This document shows, in pieces, positions 35,377-45,741 of a stretch of DNA of 64,000 bases. Within the stretch, counting starts at the first letter, position 1. Each line of letters begins with the position of its first letter. The position numbers were made by a program, and so were the translations under genes. The DNA lies in the NCBI GenBank assembly GCA_951394405.1, contig OX596336.1:2232001-2296000 (forward strand). The letters are read 5' to 3'. The notes beneath the pieces are model-generated. The model worked only from the letters and a program-made list of their open reading frames with translations, was not told where the DNA came from and did no database searches. This DNA is from Coprinellus micaceus (lineage: Eukaryota; Basidiomycota; Agaricomycetes; Agaricales; Psathyrellaceae).

Positions 35377-36721
35377 CTACAGGAAATATTCCGGTAGCTA
35401 GAGAAATGGCGCCGTGAGCAGAGTTGGAGTTTCGCGGCAGTAGAAAGACGTACCCGTCCAGAAGCATTTTGCTGCGCCTGTTGAGCCGGACCGTCCTTCT
35501 CGTTTTCAGGGGCTGCGTCGAACACGTTGAAGTACATGGTCCCTCCTGGCCCGACTTCCAGTATGCTTGCCTGGTTCCCACAACGATAGCAGTAATTAGG
35601 CGCGGACCAAACGGTAGACAGATGCTTGTCGAACAGGGTCGTGTAACCCTCCATGCAGAGTTGATGCGCGCGGAGGATATGGGACATTTGATTCTGTTGT
35701 AGGAATTTGTGGACTACGCCTGCACCAAACGTGTATCCAGCCCCTCTGCAAAGGTAACGAGTACACGTCTTAGTGCATGTGGGCGAGGAGAGGCACAGAT
35801 CTAATGCGACTCACCGAGGAGATATTGCGAAATCCTCCTTTTCGGGGTCTGGATCGGACCACACGAGATCAGCCATTGGGCCTTCGTGAGGGATTTCTGT
35901 GGCGGAAAGACAAAGGTATGAGATTGCGACTCCCCTCCAATGATACAGAAAGGCACGATTACCTCTGAATCTATCGACGACCTTGATTTGATCAATGGAG
36001 TGAATGGAAGGTGAGAGTCCTGAATGCAATCAGTCTCGAGCAGGTATGACTGGAGGAGTCGCTTGACTCACCCCCGTGCACGCAGAATATTTGGTTGTCG
36101 ATCACAACCGAGAGTGTTAGGAAGTCGAACATGTCCGTGAAGTACGTCCACACATGAGACGAATTATATTTTCGTACACATTCACCGTAGAAACCGTACG
36201 TCTGGGAAACTAAGGGTTGGTGAGAGTATGAGGATAAGGCGTCGATGAACGAACCTGGGTCACAGCTCTTGATTCATGATTCCCTCGGATTAGTTGCACT
36301 CGGTCGGGGTATCGCAGCTTCAAGCATGTTAACAAGGATATCGTTTCGACACTGAAGAGCCCTCGATCGACGTAGTCACCTGCAATCGTTGTCAGAGATG
36401 ATTGCGCACTGCTCAAAGGCCCGAACAGTCGCACCCAGAAACAAATAGTTGGTATTGGGCGCATATCCCCCTATCCGGAATATCTCTATCAGGTCATAGA
36501 ACTGGCTTGAAATGAGAATTAGAATCCTCTCGGCTGTAAACAGGTCTGACTCACCCATGGATGTCCCCAACCACGGTGACTGGTGCGCTGACATGGACGA
36601 CGTTGGATTCGCGCATAAGCACCTCCTTCGTCTTCTCACATATTTCGCGTAGGAGTGCCTCGTGGAGAAGCTGTTTGCGGAGAAGCTGGGCGATGCATGC
36701 GTCGAGATCGAAAGGTGCCAT
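35377..36721 (-). CDS. PPG1: Ser/Thr protein phosphatase Ppg1 (PP2A-like catalytic subunit)
   Basis: Metal-dependent phosphatase of the PP2A/4/6 group, 314 residues from eight exons: 36721-36555, 36505-36435, 36379-36255, 36201-36072, 36019-35963, 35896-35815, 35745-35454, 35397-35377. All catalytic motifs are intact: GDIHG (52-56), GDYVDRG, RGNHES, the HGG near [18 protein letters not shown] and [12 protein letters not shown]. Match to yeast Ppg1 is closest in [20 protein letters not shown] and [11 protein letters not shown]. The last coding exon is 21 nt and supplies LPEYFL, the PP2A-family C-terminus whose final Leu is methylated in relatives. In yeast Ppg1 works with the STRIPAK-like Far complex, so a similar role is inferred. 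Head to head with the Arl3 gene over 124 bp. Confidence 0.95.
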
Positions 36722-36845
36722 TGCGCGTTGCAGTTGGCACGCTGCCCAATTGGCTCATGCTTTGTCTATGCTTGCATCGAACGCCAACGCCTTTCCTGAC
36801 CATTTCTGGCCGGCTGCCCCTGTTCCACTTCTGACCTCTGCGATC
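36722..36845. promoter_or_regulatory. Bidirectional promoter, PPG1 / ARL3, with CCAATTGG
   Basis: Only 124 bp separate two divergent start codons. A palindromic CCAATTGG at 36746-36753 contains a CCAAT pentamer on each strand, the core bound by the Hap/NF-Y complex. Its closeness to the PPG1 ATG (25 bp) makes a promoter role uncertain for that gene but sensible for ARL3. Confidence 0.45.
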
Positions 36846-37816
36846 ATGTACCACCTCCTCAAGGGCTTTCATGAATACATAACACGGTAAGTCTGTCACG
36901 ACACGGAGGAGTCGCTTATCTAAAATACTCAGGAAAGAGGAATTCTCAGTAATCATCATAGGTCTCGATGGCGCTGGCAAAACGGTAACATTCCCGCCTC
37001 AGCGTCGCGAACGGCCAAACCTAATCTCCACAATTCGGTATCATAGACGTTGCTCGAGAAGATAAAGACGTTGTACAATGATACCCCGGGGCTTTCTCCG
37101 GACAAGATAGGCCCCACAGTCGGACAGAACAGTAAGCTCCTGTTGGTTCCCCACTGTGCATATCCTCAAGGTACCACCAGCTGGCAAGATCACATTACCC
37201 TCAACCATCCTCCAATTCTGGGATCTTGGTGGCCAGCGCGGGATACGAAACATCTGGCCGAAATACTATGGCGATTGTCACGCCGTCGTGTACGTCCTCG
37301 ACGCCGAGGATAGAGAGCGCTTAGGTGAAGGCTTGGAAGTATTTGGTATGGCTGCTCTGCCCTGTCCCAAGTTCCATCCGTGCTGACTTGATACCCAGAC
37401 TCTGTGCTCTCTAATCAACAGATTCTTGAAGTGCCATTGTTACTGCTCGCCAACAAACAAGACTCCCCGATGGCCCTTTCAGTTGAAGAAATTCGTAACG
37501 GCTACGAAGATTGGCACCAGTCCAAGTTAGAGAGTGCCCGAAGGGATCGGTTCAACGAAACGGAGACGTCTCTTGCTGCAAGAAAGCAGCGTTTGGCCAG
37601 TCTGGATGTCATGGGCGTTTCTGCCTTAGAAGGGTACGCCCCCTTCATCGACTCGTGTGCAAGGCTGACTGGGCCACGTCGCAGAACGGGAGTGCGCGCA
37701 GCTGTTGATTGGTTATTTATTCGCGTCCAGAACAGTAGAAGGTACGTGGGCCCTTCTGTTCTAGAATCAATTTCACTCACTTGAATAGGCGCGACAACCA
37801 ACGAGCTGACAGCTAG
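36846..37816 (+). CDS. ARL3: Arl3/ARFRP1-type small GTPase
   Basis: ARF-like GTPase acting at the trans-Golgi, where yeast Arl3 and human ARFRP1 recruit Arl1 and golgins. It is 189 residues from seven exons: 36846-36886, 36933-36984, 37047-37131, 37181-37345, 37399-37633, 37685-37741, 37789-37816. N-terminus MYHLLKGFHEYITRKEEFS is the family form: it lacks the Gly2 of myristoylated ARFs, consistent with N-acetylation seen in Arl3. G boxes: GLDGAGKT, Thr in GPTVGQN, WDLGGQRGIRNIW and NKQD. ARFRP1-specific text includes DTPGLSPDKI and SLDVMGVSALEGTGVRAAVD. The final exon is 28 nt and adds RRRDNQRADS. Shares a short divergent promoter with PPG1. Confidence 0.96.
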
Positions 37817-38201
37817 GTATTGGACACCTTCTAATTCTTATGCCTGCTATACGTGGCTGGACGGCGTAACAGTTTGTCATTTCTCGTAGTACATTGAAAT
37901 ATGCAGCTGACTGGATCTAAGCTTCTTCAGACGTTCTATGTGCTGTCTCGATCTCCGTGAATTCCAACGCCTTCTTTCAAATTTCCCTCGTCTCCTGCGT
38001 TGGCTGCTCGTCCTCCGCCACCTCACCGAATCGCTTCTTCCAAAATCCCCACCTCTCCTTCGAGAGGCCAAGACGTCCGTCCCAAGTCCGTCCCATCCAT
38101 CCCGCATGTCTCCACCCAAGCACTTAGACCCAAATCCAGAGCGCCGCGCGAGGAGTGCATTTGTCGAGCCGTGGTCCCTGTCGCGTGTGCGTGATGGAGG
38201 T
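37817..38201. other. Intergenic, 385 bp
   Basis: Between the ARL3 stop and the broken DUF3632-like locus. Open frames on both strands (for example 37938-38222 plus, 38253-38023 minus) are Pro/Ser/Arg-rich and unrecognised. The minus frame could contain further decayed sequence of the neighbouring locus. Confidence 0.4.
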
Positions 38202-38625
38202 TCACGGAGCCTCCACCTCTAGCGCATCTCCCAGCCCATTCAGGGCGAGCCACCAGAAGGCCTCTAGGTTGATGCGTCAGTCGACGTCCAGGGCTTCACG
38301 GAAGGGGTCGGGAGGCCAGCCCAGACGTTGTATATGTCATCTCCCCATTTACCCAGCTGGATGTCAATTGGGTTGTCTAAAACCTGCGGAGGGCCTTGAC
38401 GATCGCTGTGAGCATTTCTTGAGTAGGATGGTCGTGCGTTGTCTGGGTTGCCGCCTCAGTGATAATCTCACAGAACTCCCACAATAGACCTTCTACGTCT
38501 GGCTCTTCGTTCCTGTTGGTAGGCCAGCTGTTTTGAAAGAGCAGGCCCAAATCATGGGCCACTGATGTGGGAGACACTTCTAGGGATTCCACACTTGAAA
38601 GTACTTGGTTTCCGTTGCGTGCCAT
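38202..38625 (-). pseudogene. Broken DUF3632-like gene (fragment)
   Basis: Minus-strand coding remnants recall, from memory, the fungal DUF3632 family of unknown function. The first piece (38625-38377) reads EEPDVEGLLWEFCEIITEA then HDHPTQEMLTAIVKALR, where the family has an LW-rich helix followed by HDHP-type text. The match then moves to a second frame (KWGDDIYNVWAGLP) and a third (DPFREALDVD, a TGA stop where Trp is expected, then RINLEAFWWLALNG). Two frame changes and one stop in 300 bp suggest decay. A genuine intron (GTAAAT donor, CTGAC branch-like site, CCTAG acceptor) could explain part of this, so a divergent functional gene is not excluded. Its extent in both directions is uncertain. 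Confidence 0.4.
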
Positions 38626-38869
38626 GGCGTCTCCATGATTTCTGCCTTATTCAGACTCGAGCTATTAAGTTACAAATTAGTTCAGTCCTAGTTCCTCGAT
38701 TTGTTGGTCAGATTCACCACCCCTGCAATAAAGTTCTGAGTCACTGTGCCACTTGAGATTGTCCCTGCCCTCCGGTAACCTCCGTTCGTCCGTAGAATGG
38801 GAAGACACCAGTACTATTTACTACCCGAATGATATCACGAGGTGGAGTGGCAACGGAGGCACACGTATT

Positions 38870-40415
38870 CTACGCCAGACCTATCTGGCTAACTAGTTGG
38901 TGGAAGGCGGGAACGATCCAGTCTTGGTTTCGCCAAACATAGGTCCCAACAGCGCCAACGAACAGTGCGTTCCACAGCGGTTTTGTGTGCCTGTAAATGT
39001 CCTTTGCAAGTCGAGGATAAAACGTCATTGCTTTCGCACCCCTGAGCACAAATTAGCTTTTTGTGTAACTTCCCCTGGCAGGGTTGGTACACTTACTTGA
39101 AAACGGCGTTCGTGCGGTCGTCGATCATCTTGTACACTCCAAACTTAAAGTCCTCCTTGGGAACGTAGAAGACGGGTCCGTCATCCGGAAGAAGCCAGGA
39201 GGATCCATTGGTCGCCCAGTCCGGATCTGTTGCAGCGTAGAAGATGGCTCCCGCAATCCGCTCAATTGGAACCATGGGAATACCAGCTAGGAACAGCTTC
39301 AAGGGCAGCGGAAGGATGTTCGTTTCTGTTCCCCCAGAAACACGTACACTTAGCGAGTGCTGAAAGGGTAAACCTAAGCTGACGCGGATGCTTACCAGAG
39401 AACCAGGGATGTATAACCGCAATTCGAATACCCCGGCTTTCCAGAGGCTTGGTCATAGACCTCATGAAGCCTAGCACAGCATGCTTGGATGCCGAGTAAA
39501 GACTAGCGCCAGTGAGGCCTGTCCACGACGCTGCAATAGCTCGTTGAATAAGGACGAAGGGAAGATTGTGTGGGCCCAGCGTACCCATAGATCCAATGAG
39601 GATTACAGACTTCAAATCTCCCTCTTTCTTATTGACGGAGAGATAGTGCTGGGCGAGATGGACAGCTGTAGAGCATCGTTAGCCAAATGGTCTGCTAAGT
39701 AGTCATACACTCACTGTGGAAGACGTGGGTGAGGTTGACGTCCAGTGTGATCGTTCGGGGCTTCACAGGTTTCCCCTTTTCGTCGAATTTGACGACTTCA
39801 AAGGCACCCTTGTCTCCAATGCCGGCGTTAGGGATCTGGGGTGGACATTTCAGCATCTAGCCCGAGGACGTTAGATGGCTTGGAATGCGCACGACAACAT
39901 CCACAGTTCCATATTTCGACACCCCCAGTTCGAACAGTGCAACAAGATCGTCCCATTGCACGACGTTACACTTGATAAAGGCTGCCGACCTGTGAATATG
40001 AAGTCGAGATGATCAGGGTTCGCGCGGAATAGGTTTTTGGGGCTGTCGCGCAGGAAGCGCCCGTGGTATTTCGGGCTTACCCTCCAGTCGCCTCAATATC
40101 TGCAACAGTCTTCCGTCCTGCGATCTCATCCAAATCTCCGATGACTATTTTCGCTCTGTGAGCGCATTCAGGCCAGAGTAATGAGTGGAAGAGTGTGTAT
40201 AAGAACCCAGTGGCCACTCACCCATGCTTCGCAAATCGTAGAGCAGCTTCCTTTCCAATACCGTTGGCGCCGCCTGTATTTCGCCGATGAGTTCATCTCG
40301 CGTTTTCAGGTTCAGCTAGTGGTGAAGTCTTACCTGTGATGACGACCACCTTCCCTTTTGCGCGCTCGGCGTAGGAAATGAGTTTATCGTCTGGAATGTG
40401 AATGGGCTCTGTCAT
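38870..40415 (-). CDS. Short-chain dehydrogenase/reductase
   Basis: NAD(P)-dependent SDR oxidoreductase, 347 residues from nine exons: 40415-40334, 40273-40222, 40155-40081, 39989-39893, 39835-39715, 39665-39585, 39530-39396, 39325-39097, 39041-38870. Cofactor motif TGGANGIG (28-35), acidic GDLD at the end of strand 2 (favours NAD over NADP), NAG in IPNAGIGD, the catalytic Ser in GSMASWTG, and YSASK. The C-terminal 80 residues extend beyond the SDR core and end in a moderately hydrophobic segment (LWNALFVGAVGTYVW), possibly a membrane association helix. Resembles fungal enzymes annotated like 15-hydroxyprostaglandin dehydrogenase; the substrate is unknown. The neighbours do not form a pathway with it. 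Confidence 0.92.
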
Positions 40416-41930
40416 GTCTTCAGCCTGTGAGGCGATTTCGGGGGTCGTGAGGAAATGTTATATCGGCCTTGCAGAGAGGTGCTGCGTGCGACTTGAGGGT
40501 TTAGATCGAAGGTGTGCAGGCGACGTGTCAACATACTTAGGTGAGAACTTATATGAATGAGGAAGGGTCTGCCATAACAGATCCCACCAAGATGCAGCAT
40601 GTCTTGATCATCATCCCGCCAAGGGCCTTCGAGGACTCGGATGAATATCACCGAATGAAGGGGCTGATTCCGCCCGACAGGGGCTCGGTTGCTGGGCGCT
40701 TAATCTCCGAAATCAAGCGCCGCCGTCAGGAAGATGCTGGAAGATGGAATTGAGTGATTCTGAACTGCAGCCCATCACCAACAAAGTAGTTCTTGAGATG
40801 GAATGCTCTAAGCTGATATTTGTCGAAAATGGGGTGGATGGTTTATTGGGGCGAGTAGGCCGGCTTGAAGCTTGTCAATGCTAGCATGTCAATTTGAATG
40901 GTAATAGACGGAACCTGACAGAACCATAGAGTCGAAATGGAAGAGAGGTCGCTCACACTACGCGGTGAGATTTCAATGTGACGTACGGTGAAAACCTTAC
41001 TTTAGAGTTAGAGGTAGATGAGCTGTGACTGTGTCTACCAATGGGGTGCTTTAGCAATGCCTGAGGTGACAAAGTCGGAGCCGGTCGCGAGGGGTTTCTC
41101 GTTCACCTCCACGAAGCAGGGCGCGACTGACGAGGAGGCAGATGCACTAGTGTGTGTGACTGCACTGACAAAACTGGCATGAGAACAGAAGGCCACCCGA
41201 CAAGAAGCAGAGCTGAGAGAGCGAAGGAGTTTGTGAGCTCATGCCGATGCGGCCACGCTCAGAAACGTAGGGGCGAAATACGGGACACAAGCCCTAGCGT
41301 ACAAGGGTCCAGAAGCGCAACCGATGCCGGTCGTCCACATCCGTCCCCCCCCCCCCCCCCCCCCCAAGGCTAGCACGAACGGGAACCTTAAACAACGGAG
41401 AGCGCATTGGTGACCGTGTTTGGTTGGTAATAGTATCTCCTTCTCGGTTTGTGGCATCCTCTCGCGATTCTACTCGGATTGGCGACCTGCGTGAAGCCTT
41501 GCTCCTTTTGTGGAGCGAAAGAGCCAGGGAGCTGCCATGCGGCCACCAGCAGGCGAACTGAGTCCCAATCTTTCGGCCCGCGCCTGCACGTATCGATCCA
41601 AGTTCGACATTCTTTTTGGTGGGCCCATCCCTGAGAACTTGTGTTCAACACCCTGAGGCTAATTGACTCGACTCGGGGAGTGCAGTGGCCCTCCCACAAA
41701 CGGTCATTCCGGCTGCCAGTGGGCACGGGTGTTCTGTCCTAATCCCTGGGGAGGGTCGTAGCATAGTGCTTCATCCTATGGGTTCAGTTATTGTGCATAT
41801 GAGGGAGCGAAATGGAGGTACCAGAACTTGAAATCGATGAGGAGCTTGAAGAGGAAGGAGGATTACATAATCCAAGGACCAGCGGAGTGAATAGCAGCGA
41901 GCGGGTTTTGCAGCCGCGTTATGGTGGTCC
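40416..41930. other. Divergent intergenic region with poly-C tract
   Basis: Between the SDR (minus) and TFB1 (plus). Holds both promoters and an uninterrupted run of 21 C at 41345-41365. A 70-codon plus frame (40541-40753, ending RLISEIKRRRQEDAGRWN) has reasonable codon content but no recognised family; not called. Confidence 0.5.
41345..41365 (+). repeat. Homopolymer of 21 cytosines
   Basis: Uninterrupted C run in the SDR-TFB1 intergenic region, 570 bp before the TFB1 start. Length in a read or assembly may be inaccurate for such a tract. Confidence 0.95.
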
Positions 41931-44234
41931 ATGCCTACTCTCGTCTGCACCGCGAAGGCATCCTGCAAAAAGCTGCCAGGGCTGCTTGAGCTCACCGACA
42001 CCCATCTGCAATGGACACAGGACGGTAAAAAGGCGCCCTCGATACGCGTCTCGTTCAAGGAGGCCAACTGTGAGTCAAAGCTTTGGACTGAAACTGTGTT
42101 TCTATTGTCGGGAACTGCTGTTTGAACGCCATGGCCATCCACAGCTCTGTTCTGCAGCAAAGAAGGAGCACCGCAAGTTAGGCTGAAAATCGGGCTGCTG
42201 GGGAACGATGTTGGCCATAACTTCACCTTCACATCACCCCAACCTGTCGCGTCTCAGGAGAGGGAGAAGTTCAAGCAGGAGTTGACGCCCATTATCGCTC
42301 GGAACAAGCAATTGGACGCGAAACCACCGACACTAGCAGCACCCCAGCCAGTACCACCCGCGAATGTTGCTGCAACACCTTTGGCGAATGGAATTGCACC
42401 AAGACTACCGAGCGCCGTAGCGGCGGCGACAGCAGGGCCCTCGTTTCAGTCGCACTCCCGGGCTGCGTCGGTAGCGGCGATGGATAGGAGAGGAACGCCA
42501 GTCATCACAGGAGGGGATCCCGCTGCAGAGTTTCGTCTGCGAAAGAAGGTGCTCATAAACAATCCAGAGCTGGGCGCGCTGCATCGTGACCTTGTCATGA
42601 CGGGCCAGATAACGGAGGCAGAGTTCTGGGATGGTAGGGAGGTGCGTCGTTATACAGTCCCACAATGCTAACTTCTTGTTCATTTCATCATTTCATAGCA
42701 TCTATTACTCGCACAGCAAGCAGCCGAAAGTCAGCGCAAGGGAAAGTCGGGCCAGCTCGTCGATCCACGTCCAGAAACCGTGGAAGGTGGTGAAATCAAG
42801 ATTCGAATCACACCTCAGCTTGTGCACGACATCTTCGACGAGTACCCTGTGGTGCAGAAGGCGTACAGCGAAAATGTGCCCCAAAATGTCAGTTGCATTC
42901 CTCACGTCCTCCTCAGAGTCGCTGATGGCTCAATGTGACATCTACAGTTGAACGAGGCGCAGTTCTGGCAACGATACTTCCAGTCAAAGCTGTTCAACGC
43001 ACACCGGGCATCTATCCGATCCTCTGCAGCCCAGCACGTTGTAAAAGACGATCCCATATTCGACAAGTATCTTGAGAGAGATGACGACGGTGCGCGTGAT
43101 CCTTTTCAACATGACGCAGTTAAATAACATCCTCCACCAGGCATTGAACCGAGACGGGAGCGGTCAGAGAAGCCAGATCTTTTTGTTGACCTTGGGGCCA
43201 CGAACGAGGACCATGGCGAGCTCACGGTCGAGCGAGACATCACCATGCAAGCTGGTCGACAGAAGGGCGCCTTGCCCCTCATCCGAAAGTTCAACGAGCA
43301 TTCTGAACGATTGCTCAACTCTGCACTGTGAGTACCTACAGTCCTACATTGTTTGTTATCCATTAAAACTTTACACAGCGGTGATTTACCGCCTATGAAA
43401 CGGAGACGTCTGGACGACGGGAGAGAGGAGTTCCACCAAATTGAAATCGAAGACCTCCAAGATGGAGAATCGTCTAATGGGATCGTGCTAGAGATGGCGG
43501 ACAGACAGCGGTACTTCGAAGGCGGTGTAGCGGGGAGTGCGAATAAAGCCTCGGCGAATGGCCAGCAGCTGGATCCCAAAGCCATCATCTCGGAATCTCG
43601 GAATTCTTTGAGTGATTGGGAAATGGCCTTGAGTGGTGTATGTTCCTTTGGGAGCGGTATCTATCAAGGTTGGAGCTGAACTTGACTCTTTTCCAGCTCA
43701 AAATCGAGCGGTTAGCGGGCGACTCGGCCCTTCGCTCCATGACGCAGAACGTGGCAGCTCGCCTCGACGTCCGCTCGAAAAAGAGTACGGACCCTCTACT
43801 TGTTCACTTCATTTCCTTACGGCTCCCACTTTCCCAGACGATATCCCTGTTGGCATCTTCACCCAAATGACGACCTGCCAAACCGCTGCCAACGAATTCC
43901 TCCGGCAATACTGGTCAGCTACCCTCCCGCAACCGCCGGAACTCCAGACCGCTGCGACGGCAACGCCTACGCAGAGGGCAACAAAAGCCGTCAAAATGAT
44001 AGGATACCTGGCGAAGACGCCGGAGAAGGTCGCTGCCATTGTGATGCAGGCGCAGTCCAGCAATGTGGACGCAGCCAAGGTTGAGATGGTGAGTCCTTTC
44101 GAGTGAGGTTGCGGTTTGGATATGACTCGCTGACCCCTGGGCTGTAGGCGATGAAGCCGGTGTTGGAATCTGTGAATCGTGCCATTTCATATCATCAGAC
44201 CAAGGAGGCTGCTGCACTGCAACGCAGGAAGTGA
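41931..44234 (+). CDS. TFB1: TFIIH subunit Tfb1/p62
   Basis: Core subunit of general transcription and repair factor TFIIH, nuclear. It is 612 residues from nine exons: 41931-42069, 42145-42641, 42699-42887, 42948-43089, 43141-43327, 43379-43637, 43697-43784, 43838-44088, 44148-44234. An N-terminal PH-like domain (about 1-100) shows LELTDTHLQWTQDGK, IRVSFKEANSLFCSKEGAPQ and HNFTFTS. Two BSD-domain repeats follow, each with the F-W pair: EAEFWDGRE and LNEAQFWQRYFQSKLF. A DIFDEYPVVQKAY block and a C-terminal helical part (FLRQYWSATLPQ, MKPVLESVNRAI) complete the family architecture. Acceptor at 42144 was chosen because it alone gives SLFCSKEGAP. No missing block noticed. Confidence 0.95.
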
Positions 44235-44502
44235 GCTCTGACATAGTCCTCTTTTACTTCTCTCCATCCGGACATGTACTCCATTCTGTACGCAATACCC
44301 CCCATGCACCCATCTCGGCATTTTCTCCCCAGCCTCTTGGACTCGCACACGACCTGAGCCTGGAGCACTTAGACTTCCGAGTAGCTAATATCGTAGACTT
44401 ACACATAATATGACTGGAATATTATTGGCATTAGAATGCATGCTACGGGTAGTTCTATGACCATGCCTGGTAGGCCGATATGTGCGGGAAAGGTGAAGCA
44501 AA

Positions 44503-45627
44503 CTATCGCTTGACCCAAGTATACTACGAGAAGGAAAGAATTAAAACGGGTCAGAAGTGCATTGAGTAGGGGATTACGCACCCTCTTGCGAGCCTTGGCG
44601 AAACCAGTCTTCTTACGCTCGACCATACGAGGATCACGGCGAGTAAGTTTGGCTGAAGGGAACGGTAAACAGCATGAGTGGGGATTCCAGCACCCAGAAA
44701 TGAAAACGCACCTTTTCTGAAGAGCACCTCAAGGTCGGGCTCGTGAGCAACAATCCCCTTGGAAATACCGTGTGCGAGGGCACCCGACTGGCCTGTCGTT
44801 CCACCACCACGGGTAATGGCGAAGACGTTGTACTTGCCAATCAATCCGGCGACCTTGAGCGGCCGGGTTATCCTTTCCCTATCCGCTGGCAGAGGGAAGA
44901 ACTCGTTGAGAGGTATGTTGTTGACGAGGATAGTGGTCATAGGAATGGGAGCGGCCTTCGCTTTCGAGTCTTCAGTCGGAACGGCGGGTTGCTGGACGGG
45001 AATCATCCACACTCGGGCAGAACTCGTCTTCCTCTTTCCGACAGTGTACGACCTTCCGTACGCATCCAAGACCACAGGCTTCCTCTTTCCCCTGGCCAAG
45101 TACGCATCCTTCTTTGCACTCTCGAACAACGACACGATGGAGTAGATTTTCTGGGAAATGTCCGCTACACCCGCGGTTTCGGCGATCCTGTAGTATTCGT
45201 TGAGTTCGTTGAGGAGCTTGGTGACCTTGCGATAGCGGCTAAGGGTCATCTTGGTATGAAAGTCGGCAGTCATCTCCTCCTTGGACTTCCACACGGTCTG
45301 CATGCTCGGGAGGCTTTCGCGGGCGAAGGCGGGGAGGGGGAGGAGCTGTGCGCGACGCAAGGCGTGGTTGGCGGTCGAGATGGCGCGTTCGAGCTGGGCT
45401 ACCTGGTCGTAGAAGACGGCACGGGTTGTGTAGAAGCTGGGAGAGGAGGGTGGGGTCAGGCGAGAGCTGCCACGCTCGCCGTTGGTGGACCCGGTCGGTG
45501 CGCTGGCGGAAGCATTTTTGTTGTTGAGCAGTGCGCTGCGGACATTGTTGAGGGGCGACGAGGGAGAAGCGCCTGGCCCTGCAGCAGTGGTATACGTTCG
45601 GCGCAGGCACTGGCGGAGCAGCGACAT
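44503..45627 (-). CDS. MRPS9: Mitochondrial small ribosomal subunit protein uS9m
   Basis: uS9 family protein of the mitochondrial ribosome, 335 residues from exons 45627-44712, 44652-44582 and 44523-44503. Residues 1-20 (MSLLRQCLRRTYTTAAG) look like a cleavable presequence. The middle is a fungal mitochondrial extension. The uS9 core starts near 210: YTVGKRKTSSARVWM, TILVNNIPLNEFF, VFAITRGGGTTGQSGALAHG, ISKGIVAHEPDLEVLFRKG, then AKLTRRDPRMVERKKTGFAK. The last coding exon is 21 nt and supplies YTWVKR, the conserved end that reaches the decoding centre in bacterial uS9. An in-frame Met six codons upstream (45645) is an alternative start. Head to head with CASP, 114 bp apart. Confidence 0.95.
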
Positions 45628-45741
45628 GTTGGCAGCCCGGGACACACCACCACGAACCGGAAATTCGACGATGGATATAGCATCACGTGGTCACATATGG
45701 GCTCGAAACGGACGACGACGAGCTCAGCTCCTGACGCCATC
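45628..45741. promoter_or_regulatory. Bidirectional promoter, uS9m / CASP, with CACGTG
   Basis: 114 bp shared by two divergent genes. It contains an ATCACGTGGT sequence; the palindromic E-box CACGTG is at 45684-45689. RTCACGTG is the known site of Cbf1-type bHLH factors in fungi. Position midway between the two starts fits a shared element. Confidence 0.5.
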
